From NCBI RefSeq assembly GCF_001577835.2, contig NC_029541.1, forward strand, positions 1,855,141-1,919,140: 64,000 bases of DNA, read 5' to 3'. Below the pieces are notes generated by a model. It was not told the DNA's origin, made no database searches, and saw only the letters and a program-made list of their open reading frames with translations. This document shows, in pieces, positions 22,810 to 33,349 of this stretch (position 1 is its first letter; each line of letters begins with the position of its first letter). This DNA is from Coturnix japonica. Its lineage: Eukaryota > Chordata > Aves > Galliformes > Phasianidae. Position numbers and translations under genes: made by a program.

Positions 22810-25281
22810 ATGAAGATAAAGGGAGATGAGAGATCTTTCTCTTTACTGTTTAGAGGCTGCAGTTTCCTGCAGGTATATGAAGCTGGGGTGGTAAAGGCTT
22901 TGCAGGACTTGTCACCTGAGATATTTAAATCTGCATCCAAGATCTACGGGATATCTTCAGGATCAATTGTGGCTGCATTTGCAGCATGCGACTGTGATAT
23001 AGGTAAGGGTGTTCTGTGTATGAAGCTGCAAAAGATCTTTTTTAACTGTTGTCCTTAATCAGTGGTTAATTCCTCTGCGTTTTATTTTGTTGACTTCTTT
23101 AAGAGTGGAAAACGTGGATAAATTAACTGCACTGGTGTAGTTATGGAATAATTCACTGTCTTATCAATTTGAATTAATGGTTTCTCTACCTAATATGAGA
23201 AACAGAAGTACCTAATGAGACATGTCAGGTTTTTCATAGATTCCTAAAACATAGAGGAAATAAATTATTGAATACAGTCATTGAGAATCTATGAGCTCTG
23301 CTAATGAGAGCTTCAACCCTGCTGCAAATGATGTCTCTTTACCAGCCTGCTAAAATGTCCCTCTACCAGATAGAAACGCAGCTGAGAAAGTACATAACTA
23401 ATAATTGCTTTGCTTTGGCTTTAGATGACATGCAGCAGTACCTCTACAGTGCTGGGAAACTCTTTCTCAGCACGATCTTTACAGCTCGGGGGAAAGTCCT
23501 GCATGTTGTAAAGGATGCCTTAGATAAATTTCTGCCTGCCAATGCCCACCAGCTGGCATCTGGGAAGCTGCACATCATCCTCACCCGCCTGCGTGACTGG
23601 AATTGTGTGACGGTGTCAGAGTTTGCTTCAAAGGAGGACATCATTCAGGTGAGAGCCTCCCAGGTGTGAGTCCCCTCTTATCAGCCGTAGGTGAGTCAGC
23701 ACTCACAAGGGCACGAGATTCTTGCAACTTTGCCCTCCGAGTCACTTGCTGTCTTTCCCATAGGCCGTGTTATGCAGCTGCTTCATCCCTCTGTGTTTTG
23801 GCTTTATTCCTCCTCTGTACCATGGGGTGGTGAGTATTTCTGAGGTCAGCAGAGCATGTCCTGGGTCAGGGTAAGGGCTCATCTCATTTTTGTACCCCGA
23901 GTTGCTTGTGCTGTGTGCATACAGCGTCTGCAGAGGGAGGAACTGAACCTAGATGCCCCACAGCAGCAATGGGGAGGGAGGTGGTGGTGGGTGGAAACCT
24001 GGACTACACGGGGCAGTGCTCAGAGCTGCTTACTGAAAGATTGTCCCAGCCCCAACCCTTCAGGCTCATTTGGTTCTGAGTTGGGAAGAAGTTCCATATT
24101 CATGCATATGATACAGCTCACTCTGAGAAGAGGAAGGCTCAGGGTTCCTCTTTTTTCTCTTCTAGCGTTATATTGATGGGGAATTTGGCATGGGGAAGAC
24201 CAACTTCGTGTCCCAGAACACCATCACCGTGTCTTCTTTAGCCGGCGAATATGACATCTGTCCCAGAGATTGCCCAGTTCCCTTCTTCACTTTCCCAATA
24301 GTTGATGGGATTTTACTGATATCAGAACAAAACTTGTATCGCATGCAATGCCTTATCCAGTGTCCCTCAGCAAAAGTGAGCTGCTTCCTCAGGTACCCAG
24401 AGCCACAGGGCCCCTACAGCTGGCTCTCCTGTCCTCACTGCCATCTTCCTCCTGCAGGTTTGCAAACAGCTTTATCATGATGGCTACCAGGATGCAGTCT
24501 CCTTCTTACACAGGCTGAGTAAGTGGTTGGGAACAAGGAGCAGGTAGGTCAGGTAATTCTTGTTCCTGTTCTCTCCATGGCCAGCACTGGAGCTCCCTGT
24601 TCACCCCTTGTTCACCCAGGAAAGGCTTGCTGGGAATGGCAGAGTTTTCCAGGGAACATGCAGCTCAATGACCTGGATGACACTGTAGGCTTGGTGCCTT
24701 GTGTAATGTTTGATGCATTATCCACAAAGCTGCGATGTTTGGCAGCCCCTGACCCTAAAAACCCAAGTAGGATTAGCTATGCACTGTGGTCCTCAGTCCC
24801 TTTGTTTTCCAGTTCACCCCTCTGATGCCTTACATTGCCAGGAACCTGGTAGTTGATCCACAGACAGTGAGAACTGCCTTCTCTTCCCCCAGATGCATTT
24901 GGTATCAAATACCTTCCTGAGGACTTTACCCTTCTGTTGCACAAGGAATCGTGTCAGGAAGGTGAAGGGACCCTGCACAGGAAGCCAGGAACAGAAGCAC
25001 TTTGCTCCAGAGCAACAGACCCTCAGGACATCACCAAGGAGAACACAGCAAGTGCTTGTGCAGCAGATGAACTGGAGGAAGAAGATATGTTTCACCTCCT
25101 GCAACCCTCAGGAAGGTACAGAGCCAATGCATTTTGCATCCCATCAGCTTTCATTAACTTTGTGACCCTACCCAGTGCTCATAGGCTGTCAGGGTTTTTA
25201 CAGGCTCCAGCAGGTGAAAATATCAGGAAAGAGAAGGGTTCCCCTTTTGAATCAGTGGTTATTAGTGAAGCCCCATGCTGA
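22810..25281 (+). CDS. PNPLA1-like patatin-domain phospholipase (paralogue of the neighbouring PNPLA1)
   Basis: Six coding exons with canonical splice sites: 22810-23002, 23425-23648, 23764-23829, 24166-24375, 24458-24518 and 24893-25281. They sum to 1,143 nt (380 residues). Exon phases match PNPLA1 exactly, and exons 3 to 5 have the lengths expected from human PNPLA1. The patatin fold is visible. The nucleophile elbow is GISSG with Ser49, and the catalytic Asp165 sits in [15 protein letters not shown] and YHDGYQDAV are conserved family blocks. Two family positions differ: the N-terminal oxyanion loop reads RGCSF where relatives have SGSGF or AGCGF, and the DGG after the catalytic Asp is DGE. 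The exon 2 block GPLSP is also lost and the exon is three codons shorter. The 128-residue C-terminal exon has no recognised domain. The start was chosen because an acceptor ends just before it. Family members hydrolyse or transfer acyl chains on lipid surfaces, but activity here is uncertain. It lies tail to tail with PNPLA1. A PNPLA1 duplicate is favoured over PNPLA2/3/5. Confidence 0.85.
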
Positions 25282-26654
25282 GCTTGCTTTTTATCATGTT
25301 TGATGGCAGGTATACATTTCCCCCTGCCTCTTCCTGGCAGATTTCTGATCAATATCACCTGAACTCCCAGCTACCCACATTATCATTTCCTCACAAATGA
25401 AGCCACATCAGAGACACCCTTTAGAAACACAGCTCTTATCAGGAAGTGACTTATGTTGCAAGGTAAAGACAGGCTCTGCCCACATGTTGTTTCATTAAGG
25501 GTGAGGGAAGGAGCAGTGTGTCTCAATCATTGTGGCTGGCTTTGCTGTGCCAGTCAAATGAAGTTTCTACTTAGCTATTCCAGCGTGCAACCACACATGA
25601 ATGCTTAAGTGCAACAGAAGCAAGTTAGAGCTGCAGATAAACCTCTGGCTGACTCAGTTTTAAGCAAAATAAGGCAGGCTTAAACCCCAAACTTCCAGCT
25701 TTCTTAAATCCTGTGCAAAATAATGCTGAAAACTGGTGAGCCGTCAGCATTTCAGGTTCCAGTTTGCTTGTTTAAAGGCCTCATCAGCCTGAACTACACG
25801 TAGCCTTCAAAAACAGCAGAGTACGAAGCAGGTTTCTCTGGAGGTCTGGCAGGATCTGGGCAATCAGGAATCACTTGGTTTCTTGTTTGGAGGGTAGGAA
25901 TCAAAGTGAGCTTTTTCCAAGGCAGAAGCTGGGCTGTAACTTAAGATAGACTAAATGACCTTTGGGGGTCCCTTCTAACACAAAAGATTCTATGATTCTG
26001 TGCTTCTAAGATCACCCATGGAAGCAATCGGGACTTATTTGTTAGGCCAAGAGAGCAGCCAAGAGGTTCAGCAGAGCACTCAGTCTCTAGAGGAGAAGCA
26101 CCTCAGATTTCTTATGTCTGAGAAGGAAAAGTCCTGATCGAGGTCAAGAAAAGGCTGTTTCTCAGTTTATCTGCACAATGATGTACCATCACTGATGTTA
26201 CTAAACAAGCAAGGGTATGAACCCACACACAACTCTCACACATTTTCTTATTAAGCCAGAACATCTCCAAAACAACTGTTGCATTGTTAGGGCTTGCACA
26301 GGAGCAAAGCTCAGGTGGCACTGGTGGACTAATCACAATCATTACCTCTTTATCCATCTACCCAGCAAGGCATTTTGCAAGTCCTTAGTATTTAGCCGAT
26401 AAACGGAGTCAGTTTAAGACAAAACACCTGCATCAAAAAGCCAGAGACACACAGGATAGAACATGTTTGTTTTGTTTTGGCTTGGTTGCATGGGAGGGGA
26501 GAGTCTGGGGCCTGATCCACTGATGGGATGTAGCTTCAGAGCAAGCTCCTACTGCTTGGGCTGTGTCCAACCCTCCATCCCAGCCTCCTTGAGCTTCGTG
26601 GCTCTACAGGGTTCAATGCAGACTGGGTTAAGCAGCAAGGCATTAGAAATGAAA
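25282..26654. other. Intergenic spacer between convergent PNPLA genes
   Basis: This holds the 3' untranslated region of the plus-strand gene, whose end I cannot place because no convincing AATAAA follows soon after the stop. It also holds a CR1 tail at 25940-26010. The rest is unique sequence. Confidence 0.5.
25940..26010 (+). mobile_element. CR1 LINE 3' end
   Basis: A sense-orientation CR1 tail: ATAGACTAAATGACCTTTGG, then GGGTCCCTTCTAACACAAAA and the terminal GATTCTATGATTCTGTG repeats. Only the last ~70 bases remain. Confidence 0.85.
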
Positions 26655-27932
26655 CATTAAGGATTTCAAAGCCTGTTTATTTTATACACTGTAGATAACA
26701 GTAATGAAGGAAGCAGCCCTGACCAGGTGCTTGAATCCAGATTGTTACAGAAGGATCAGCAGAATCTGTCAGATTGACCAATGTGGTTTTACTGCCTTTT
26801 TGGGCCTTGCCAGCTACAGAAGAATGTTTTTGACACAGCTGCTGCCTTTGGCTCCAGTTTAAAGAAAGAAAGAGCAATTTACAGCACAACCTGCAGACAG
26901 CCACCGAGATGCACTGAAGGGAACACAGACAGAGCATCACCAGCATAGGCAGAGCCACAACCCTCCTTATATTCCCAGAGGCTACATATGAATCCCATCA
27001 CCCACCTTTAATGGAGCAGGAGAAATACAGGATCTACTGCAGCTGATTTGGGGAGTGGGTGCAGCTGAGCTTTCCAGCTTGCTTTCCCAGGGTGCAAAAA
27101 GCTCCTGCATGAGATGATTCAAAGAAATGCTAAACTTTACCCATATTCTCCTTTGTACCATTAGCCCTAAGCTTGTGCAGGAAAAACAGTATCAGGTGTG
27201 CTTGCTTGAGAAGATGAGGGCTTAATAAAGCATAAGGCAGCTGATCTGTATGCTGAGTCATGAAATAATTACATCTTATCATGTTTCTGCAGGCTTGGAG
27301 CAGGAGGTGGGATGATTCTTGTCATCAGCAAGTGGAGTGGCTGGGGAAAACAGTGGTTGGGCTGTATGAGCGTGTAAGATGCCTGATCCCTTCTGCACTA
27401 ATTGCAGTTTGGCTTTTCCTTGGCCGTCATGTTAAAGCAGGTCAGGCCTGGGTGAGGAGACTGGTGCAAGTAGCACTAAAAACAAAAGCAGCCCATTTCT
27501 CCAAGTGAAAAAAAAACCAAAACCACCCCTGAATGACTCCGTGAGGACATGATCCATGTCATCATGTGAAATGATCTCCGTTGTCGTCTGCCACTTCCTG
27601 GGATGGCAAAACCGTGTGGTGTTGGAGAACCCCAGGGCCCACCTGGGATGGTTACCTAAGGGAACAAGCATGGGAGTCATTGAGACGGGGAACCAGAAAC
27701 CTCAAACATCCCTTGGGGATGTTTGCATTGAATTGCATAGGGATAGCTGCCTGTGGAATAAAATCATTCTCTGCAAGTCCTGTTGCTAGCTGAGTGCAAG
27801 GCAGTCTCTTGAACGTTGGAGTGCCACAGATTTGGAATCTTTAGCCAAGCTCAATATCAGTGACTGATGGGTGAGAGCTCTCTCTGGGTTTCCCAGCTCT
27901 GTACCCTGCCTTCCCTCTGCTCCATATCTCAC
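26655..27932 (-). other. Unresolved 3' end of PNPLA1
   Basis: The last PNPLA1 coding exon I can support ends at 27933 with a good donor in phase 2, so at least one more exon lies here. Several acceptors would each give a very short terminal peptide (near 27776, 27450 and 27488). One near 26970 opens a hydrophobic frame. A minus-strand AATAAA at 26676-26681 is the best poly(A) signal and would place transcript cleavage near 26655. I cannot choose between these ends from sequence alone. Confidence 0.4.
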
Positions 27933-30900
27933 CTCCTGGCCCCAGCTCTCTTAGACAAACCAGGCACCACTGTTCGGAGGAGCTTCTGGAACTGTTTTGC
28001 CATGGAGCTGATGTCTTCCAGCAGCCCCCACAGCTGCTCCAGCCTGCAAGTGCAAAGTAAGAAGGTTTAAGGTCAGGTAATTGCAGCAAAAGGTGGAGAA
28101 TTTTAACAGAAAATGTACATTTTAATGCTCCTTTCTAGATTCAAGTGATCCTGTGCCAGTTTCACTTGCTCACTAAGAGCAATGGGAGAGGCTGCTGCTA
28201 AGCTTAACTTGCAAAGGCAGTAAGTGTGCATCACCTTTTCCTGGTTCACAGTACAAGAGGGATTCACATCAACCTGCTGTGACCAAGCAACATTGCTGTC
28301 CAGAGGCTGCTCTGAGTATTTCCCATGGAGCTGCTGCCTGTGCATCAGCCTCAGCTTTGGTGCCATTATCAAGACATCCTTACCCCTTCCAGACAAATGC
28401 TGGCAGCTTGTACGGCTGCAGGAGGACCTTCGACAGCGGATCCTGCAGTTTAAACATCTGCTGCTTCTTCCACCGAGCCAGGTCTGCTCCCAGGAGGACA
28501 ATATAAGAGTAAATAAAGACCCATCATTAGAAATAACCCAACAAATGCAACAGTTCCTACTGTCCAGCTCCTGCTGTAGCCCACAGTGAGTGCCCCATGT
28601 CCTCTACCTGGGAGGAAACGTGGTGCCAGGTACTGTGGGACACACTTGCCCAGACCATTCAGCATCCTGTTGGGCTGTGGGAAGTCATGCTTCCCACACA
28701 TGCTGGCAAAGCGGAAATTGCCATCGAAGTAGTTCACACCAAAAGCATCTGTGAGATACAAAAAGGTTGGTCATACGTTGGGTCGTGTTTTTAGGCTTCC
28801 CTTTTGGGTCTGGGGGGGGGTTACACTTACTGTTCCTGCATAGGAATAGGGCAGTGTCCTGGTACCCTTGGAAAAAAATGTCGTTCAGGACCTGCAAAAG
28901 GAAACACTAGAGGTCACCGCAGAGCTCTCCATCCATAAACAGGCTGATCTACCCAAGGCTGTTTGGGTTGGGGTGGATGGGCTGGGAGCACCATCAGCAT
29001 CTTATGGTTTCCAGCTGCTGAAACACGGATCCCTTGTGGGTATTCAGAGCAAGGTGAATTCTGTCTCAGGTTGGCCACCCATTGCCCACCAAAAACTTAG
29101 AGTGAGGGCAGCCCCAAGGTCTGAGCCCTCCCCTTAAAACCTGCTGGATTAATGGTGGAGGTCAATATGAACCTTAACACTGGGGAAGGCAGACCCAGCA
29201 CTAATTTGGAATAGAAGAGAATCATTGAGGCTGGAAAAGACATTTAAGATCCCCAAGTCCAATCCCATCCCACCATTCCCACTGAGCACATCCCTCAGTG
29301 CCACATTGCTTTTAAACCCCTCTAGGGATGGCAATCCTCCCCCCCACCTCCCTCGGCAGTCAGTGTGTTATCAAAGCAAAAGGAAGAGGGCCTGGCTTAC
29401 CATGATGCTGGGTGGAAACAGGGCGTAGCTAATCCTGCACAGGTTTTCTACTGAGATCTGAATGCTGCCATTGAAGATCTGGAAGCAGTAGAAGATGGCA
29501 GGGCAATCCCGTGGGCAGATGTCGAGCTCTCCAGTGAATGGGGACACAGTGATCACAGCTTCCTCCAGGCTGGAGACAGGCTGCAGGCCTGTGAATCCCC
29601 CATCAACGTAACGCTGAGAGGGAAGTGTGGATTAAATCAGGTTTATGCATGGGCAGCATCAGCAGGAGGTGAGCAAGAAGCTGCAGGGATGTGACAGCCC
29701 CACACGGCCACGCTTCCACCCCTTGCATTCCTTCCAGTCTCAGCCTGGTGCTGTAACACACGGTGGTTATTAAAACTGAAATCTAATTAGTTCTATTCAC
29801 AAAGCTTTGTAACTTTGTATGAATTTCAAGTCCTGTGGTTCAGGTTGGGCCTCTCTCTGCTCTTGGTGTGAGCTCCATCAGTAGGGTGCTCTCATGGGAT
29901 AACCACCTATAGAAAGGCTCAGTGGGCAAGGAAAACATCATTGGCTGCGTTCTGAAAGGAAGCTGAATATGCTGCCCACCTTGGTGGGACTCGAGATTGC
30001 AAACACTGCAGCAGATGTGTATGAAACATCAGTGCACAGGAGCCTTGTGCAGCACTATTGCTGAGCCCTGGGAGCTGAGAGCTGACCTGGCACCCAAGGG
30101 CAGGACAAGCCCTGCTTGTAAACCAGCACTGATGGATCATGATGTCCTGCTGAGACTGCATATAAAACACAAGGTGCTGCTCTCCTTCACTTGGATGGAG
30201 CCAGACTGTACGTGTTGCCTTCAGTGCAGTGCTTTGCAGAGTGGCAATGCGCACGTGGCTGGGGGAGGATCCTCCCACGAACGTTTGGTATTTCAGCCAT
30301 GCAAGCCTGCACCTGAGTGAATGAAGACATCACCTATGCTGAAGATAGATCCTAACCAGGTGAGGGCTTGGAGGTGGCCATGGGAAGGCTCTGCCATAGG
30401 CAAAGCAGCAGAGGGCTCTCCAGGTGGCTGTTCACCCCAGCTATAATAGGATGAAGAGATGCTAAAAGGCTTTATTATCCTCCATTAACCAAAGAAGGTG
30501 TCTGGACACCTATATCCCTCCCTGCTCAGGGGGACATAAGGTTTAAGCTCAGGAACCTGCTGCTCCAAGGGTATGTTTATTGGGGATATCACTCACCACA
30601 CCTCGGTAGGACGGAGGGATGAACCCACAGTAGATGGGAAGAAAGCAGCTGCAGAGGAGAGCCTGGGGGAGGAGAAAGATGGCAGAAGTCAGTGTTCCTG
30701 TCAAGTCTGTGCTGAGCACAGGCTGCTCCATGGGCTGCCTGCACCTTCAGGCATGACAGATGTCTGAGCCAGGCCCGGTCCCTCCTGGTGTGTGTGGTTG
30801 TGTTGAGAAGAAAGGTTTCAAGAAGGACAAAAGGTCCAGTTTTTGTTGTATGGCTGCCAGCACTGTCAGAGCTGGACGTCCATATGTCACTGTCCAAACA

Positions 30901-33349
30901 CAGCTGCTGCTAAAAGGTGAAACTTGGAGGTTATTTTGGTTCTTTAAAAGCCAAGACATCCTCACAATTGCACTTTCATTCTGAGGAGGCCTTCCTGACC
31001 CCCTCCCAACTTGGGGGAGGAAACAGCACAATTGAGGTTATAGAATCACAGAATGGTTTGAGTTGGAAGGGACCTTAAAGGCCATCCGGTCCCACTCCCT
31101 GCAGTGCACAGGGACACCCACAGCTCCAGCAGTGCTCACAGCTCCTTCCTCCTCACCTTGAGGGTCTGCAGGGATGGAACCCCAGCACCCCTCTGGGCAA
31201 CCTGTGCAATGCCTCACTGCCCCTGTTGTATAAACCTCCCTCTAAATCTCCCCCTCTTTTAGTTTGAAGCCATTTTCCTTTATCCTATACAGCAGACCCC
31301 GCTGAACGGTCTGTCCCATTCTTCCTTACATCCCTCTTTAGAACACCATCAGTGCTTTTGTCGGTGAGTCAAAGTCTTCCTATAGACACCAAAGGATGAT
31401 CCCTTTACCTGAATGAGCTCCTCCTTCGAGTTGAACTCAGACACCATGACGTTCTGGCCATCCACTACCCGTGTCAGAGAGATGTGCAGCCTCCCTGATG
31501 CCACCTGGTAGGAGTCCTCTGGGAGCCAGCGCTGCAGCACAGTCTTGATGTTGGCCAGCAAACTGCACTTGGGGGACAGGGGACCCAGCAGGGTTTTCCG
31601 AACTTCCCTTGCGTTTGCATAGAACACTTCTTTCAGGTCATCTGGCAGGGGTGAGGAAAGACAGAGAGATGATCAACATCACTGCTGCCCTATGTGTTAT
31701 ATCATCAATCCTGTTAACGCTGCTCGCAGTGACCCCTTGGTGCCATTCTAATGGGGAATGTGAAGTGGAATGGGGAATATAACCCCTATTAATGTCCTCA
31801 AAGGACCAGGGACTTCCCTGGGCTGAGGTCCCCTCTCGTCCGAGCACCCGCTGACCTCCCGGCAGCATTAATGGGCATTACAGGTGTCTGGACATCCCAA
31901 GAGCTGGATTAAAGAGCAGAATTGCCTGGCCCCAGTGGGGATCATGGGTTTGAAATAACAGGGAACAGAGGATCAGTACAGCCCAGGGTCACACTGTGTG
32001 CAGAAACAGGAAGGATGCATGGGGGAATGGCCATCTTTGGGCAGTTAAAGCGTGGCCTCAGGAAGCTTTTCCATCTCCCTCATTCTACATAGAACCCTCG
32101 TGGTGCCTGGACCTCCTTGGGCCTCCACAGCAGCTTTTGTAGGGGCAGACAGGCTGTGTCCTGAGGGCAACCGGAGCAATGTGGGTATTAAGAGGGGTTA
32201 TCACTGTTTGAGCGGATGTTCAGGCCACGTGGAGCGATGATTAATGCTTGGTGGGTTCATTCAGGGACCTCGGCCAAAAGAGCCACAGACAGCCCACAGA
32301 CAGACACATTGCTGGGCTGGAGATGGGACAAAGCCTGCACGTGAGGTCACCGCAGCCACCCCATGTCCCAGCTCCATCCCCTCCCACAGCCCCAAGAATC
32401 AGAGGGGAAAGCATTAAGAGCTGACTTTTCATCTGGGCAGAAAGGGCAGCACATCACCTGTTGCTTGGACTGAATGTATTCACCAATGCTCTGAATTCTT
32501 TTTTCTAGAGCTGAATGGCTCCAGCATCCAGTGGATGTTCCAAGTATTGGGCATTCCTTCCTTACTTTTGACCCCAAGACACTCCTCCATCCGCATCACT
32601 TGGATCTGCCTTCAAAGCCAAGCCTCGTGCGCACTTGTTTGCACACAGTAGGATGTTCTCATGCAGATTAGTTGCTCTGAATTGATCCTACAGGCAGATT
32701 GTTGCTAAAGGGGTTTATTTCTGCAGCACCGTTGCTCACAGCCCCTCCGAGCTGCAGTAGCTGATCCATAAGGATGGGGGCTGTGCTCCCTGCCCAGCTC
32801 CATGTGCTTCATGTCACATCTCAGCACTCCCAAGATCTGGGAGCAGAGGGGAGGATTTCTTCTGCAGGATGAGCCAATAAGACAGACAGGTATGTCCAGG
32901 TTTGCCCACACGGTATCACCCGACCATCTGAGATAAGGCTCAGACAGTAACGACTGCCTTTTCCAGGGGACACCACCCAAAATTGCACCAGGGCAGCTGC
33001 CAGAAGTGACATCACCTGCACATTTGTGCCTTATCAAGGGATACGAACTGCTCTGCTAACACATCCCATCACCCCACCAGCACAAAGCTATTGCTCCTGT
33101 TCTACTCCCTCCCCCTCTCCCAGCCCATTCTCTTACCCCCTCCTTACCCAGGCTGATGCCGCACACCACGGCGGCTGCAATGAGCGATCCAGCAGACGAT
33201 CCATACACCTTGCAGGCAGATTTGAGCAGCTCAGGAGCCAACTCCAGGAGGGACTGCACCACCCCAACCTGATACAGCACGAGGAACCCACTGCCCGAAA
33301 AGGACAGAGAGAAAGGGGTGCCCGAAGCGCGCAGCTCCTCTGCAGCCAT
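27933..33349 (-). CDS. PNPLA1: PNPLA1, patatin-like phospholipase domain protein 1 (3' end unresolved)
   Basis: Eight coding exons on minus: 33349-33148, 31641-31409, 30662-30597, 29613-29401, 28891-28831, 28748-28608, 28483-28384 and 28043-27933, giving at least 375 residues. The start is the ATG at 33349, five codons before the conserved fold. The catalytic dyad is intact: GSSAG with Ser52 and RYVDGGF with Asp171. The oxyanion loop is the usual SGSGF. Close matches to human PNPLA1 include [42 protein letters not shown] and [14 protein letters not shown]. In mammals PNPLA1 is an acylceramide transacylase needed for the skin barrier, acting at lipid droplets and ER. Exons 7 and 8 encode basic and amphipathic segments ([16 protein letters not shown] and [18 protein letters not shown]), not the proline-rich tail of mammals. 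Introns contain CR1 fragments. BNIP5 follows on the same strand upstream, as in human. Confidence 0.9.
29218..29345 (-). mobile_element. CR1 LINE 3' fragment in a PNPLA1 intron
   Basis: Antisense CR1 motifs are present: AATCATTGAGGCTGGAAAAG, AAGATCCCCAAGTCCAATCC, and CACATCCCTCAGTGCCACAT before CTCTAGGGATGGCAATCC. It lies in the same orientation as PNPLA1, about 55 bases from exon 4. Confidence 0.9.
31040..31350 (-). mobile_element. CR1 LINE 3' fragment in a PNPLA1 intron
   Basis: A well-preserved antisense CR1 tail beginning ATAGAATCACAGAATGG, then GAGTTGGAAGGGACCTTAAA and CAGTGCACAGGGACACCCAC. It runs on to about 31345, roughly 60 bases short of PNPLA1 exon 2. Confidence 0.92.

Noticed and set aside
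30549-30897. Overlapping minus-strand frames around PNPLA1 exon 3
   Set aside because: Only the 66-nt exon 30597-30662 matches the family; the flanks are intron read-through.
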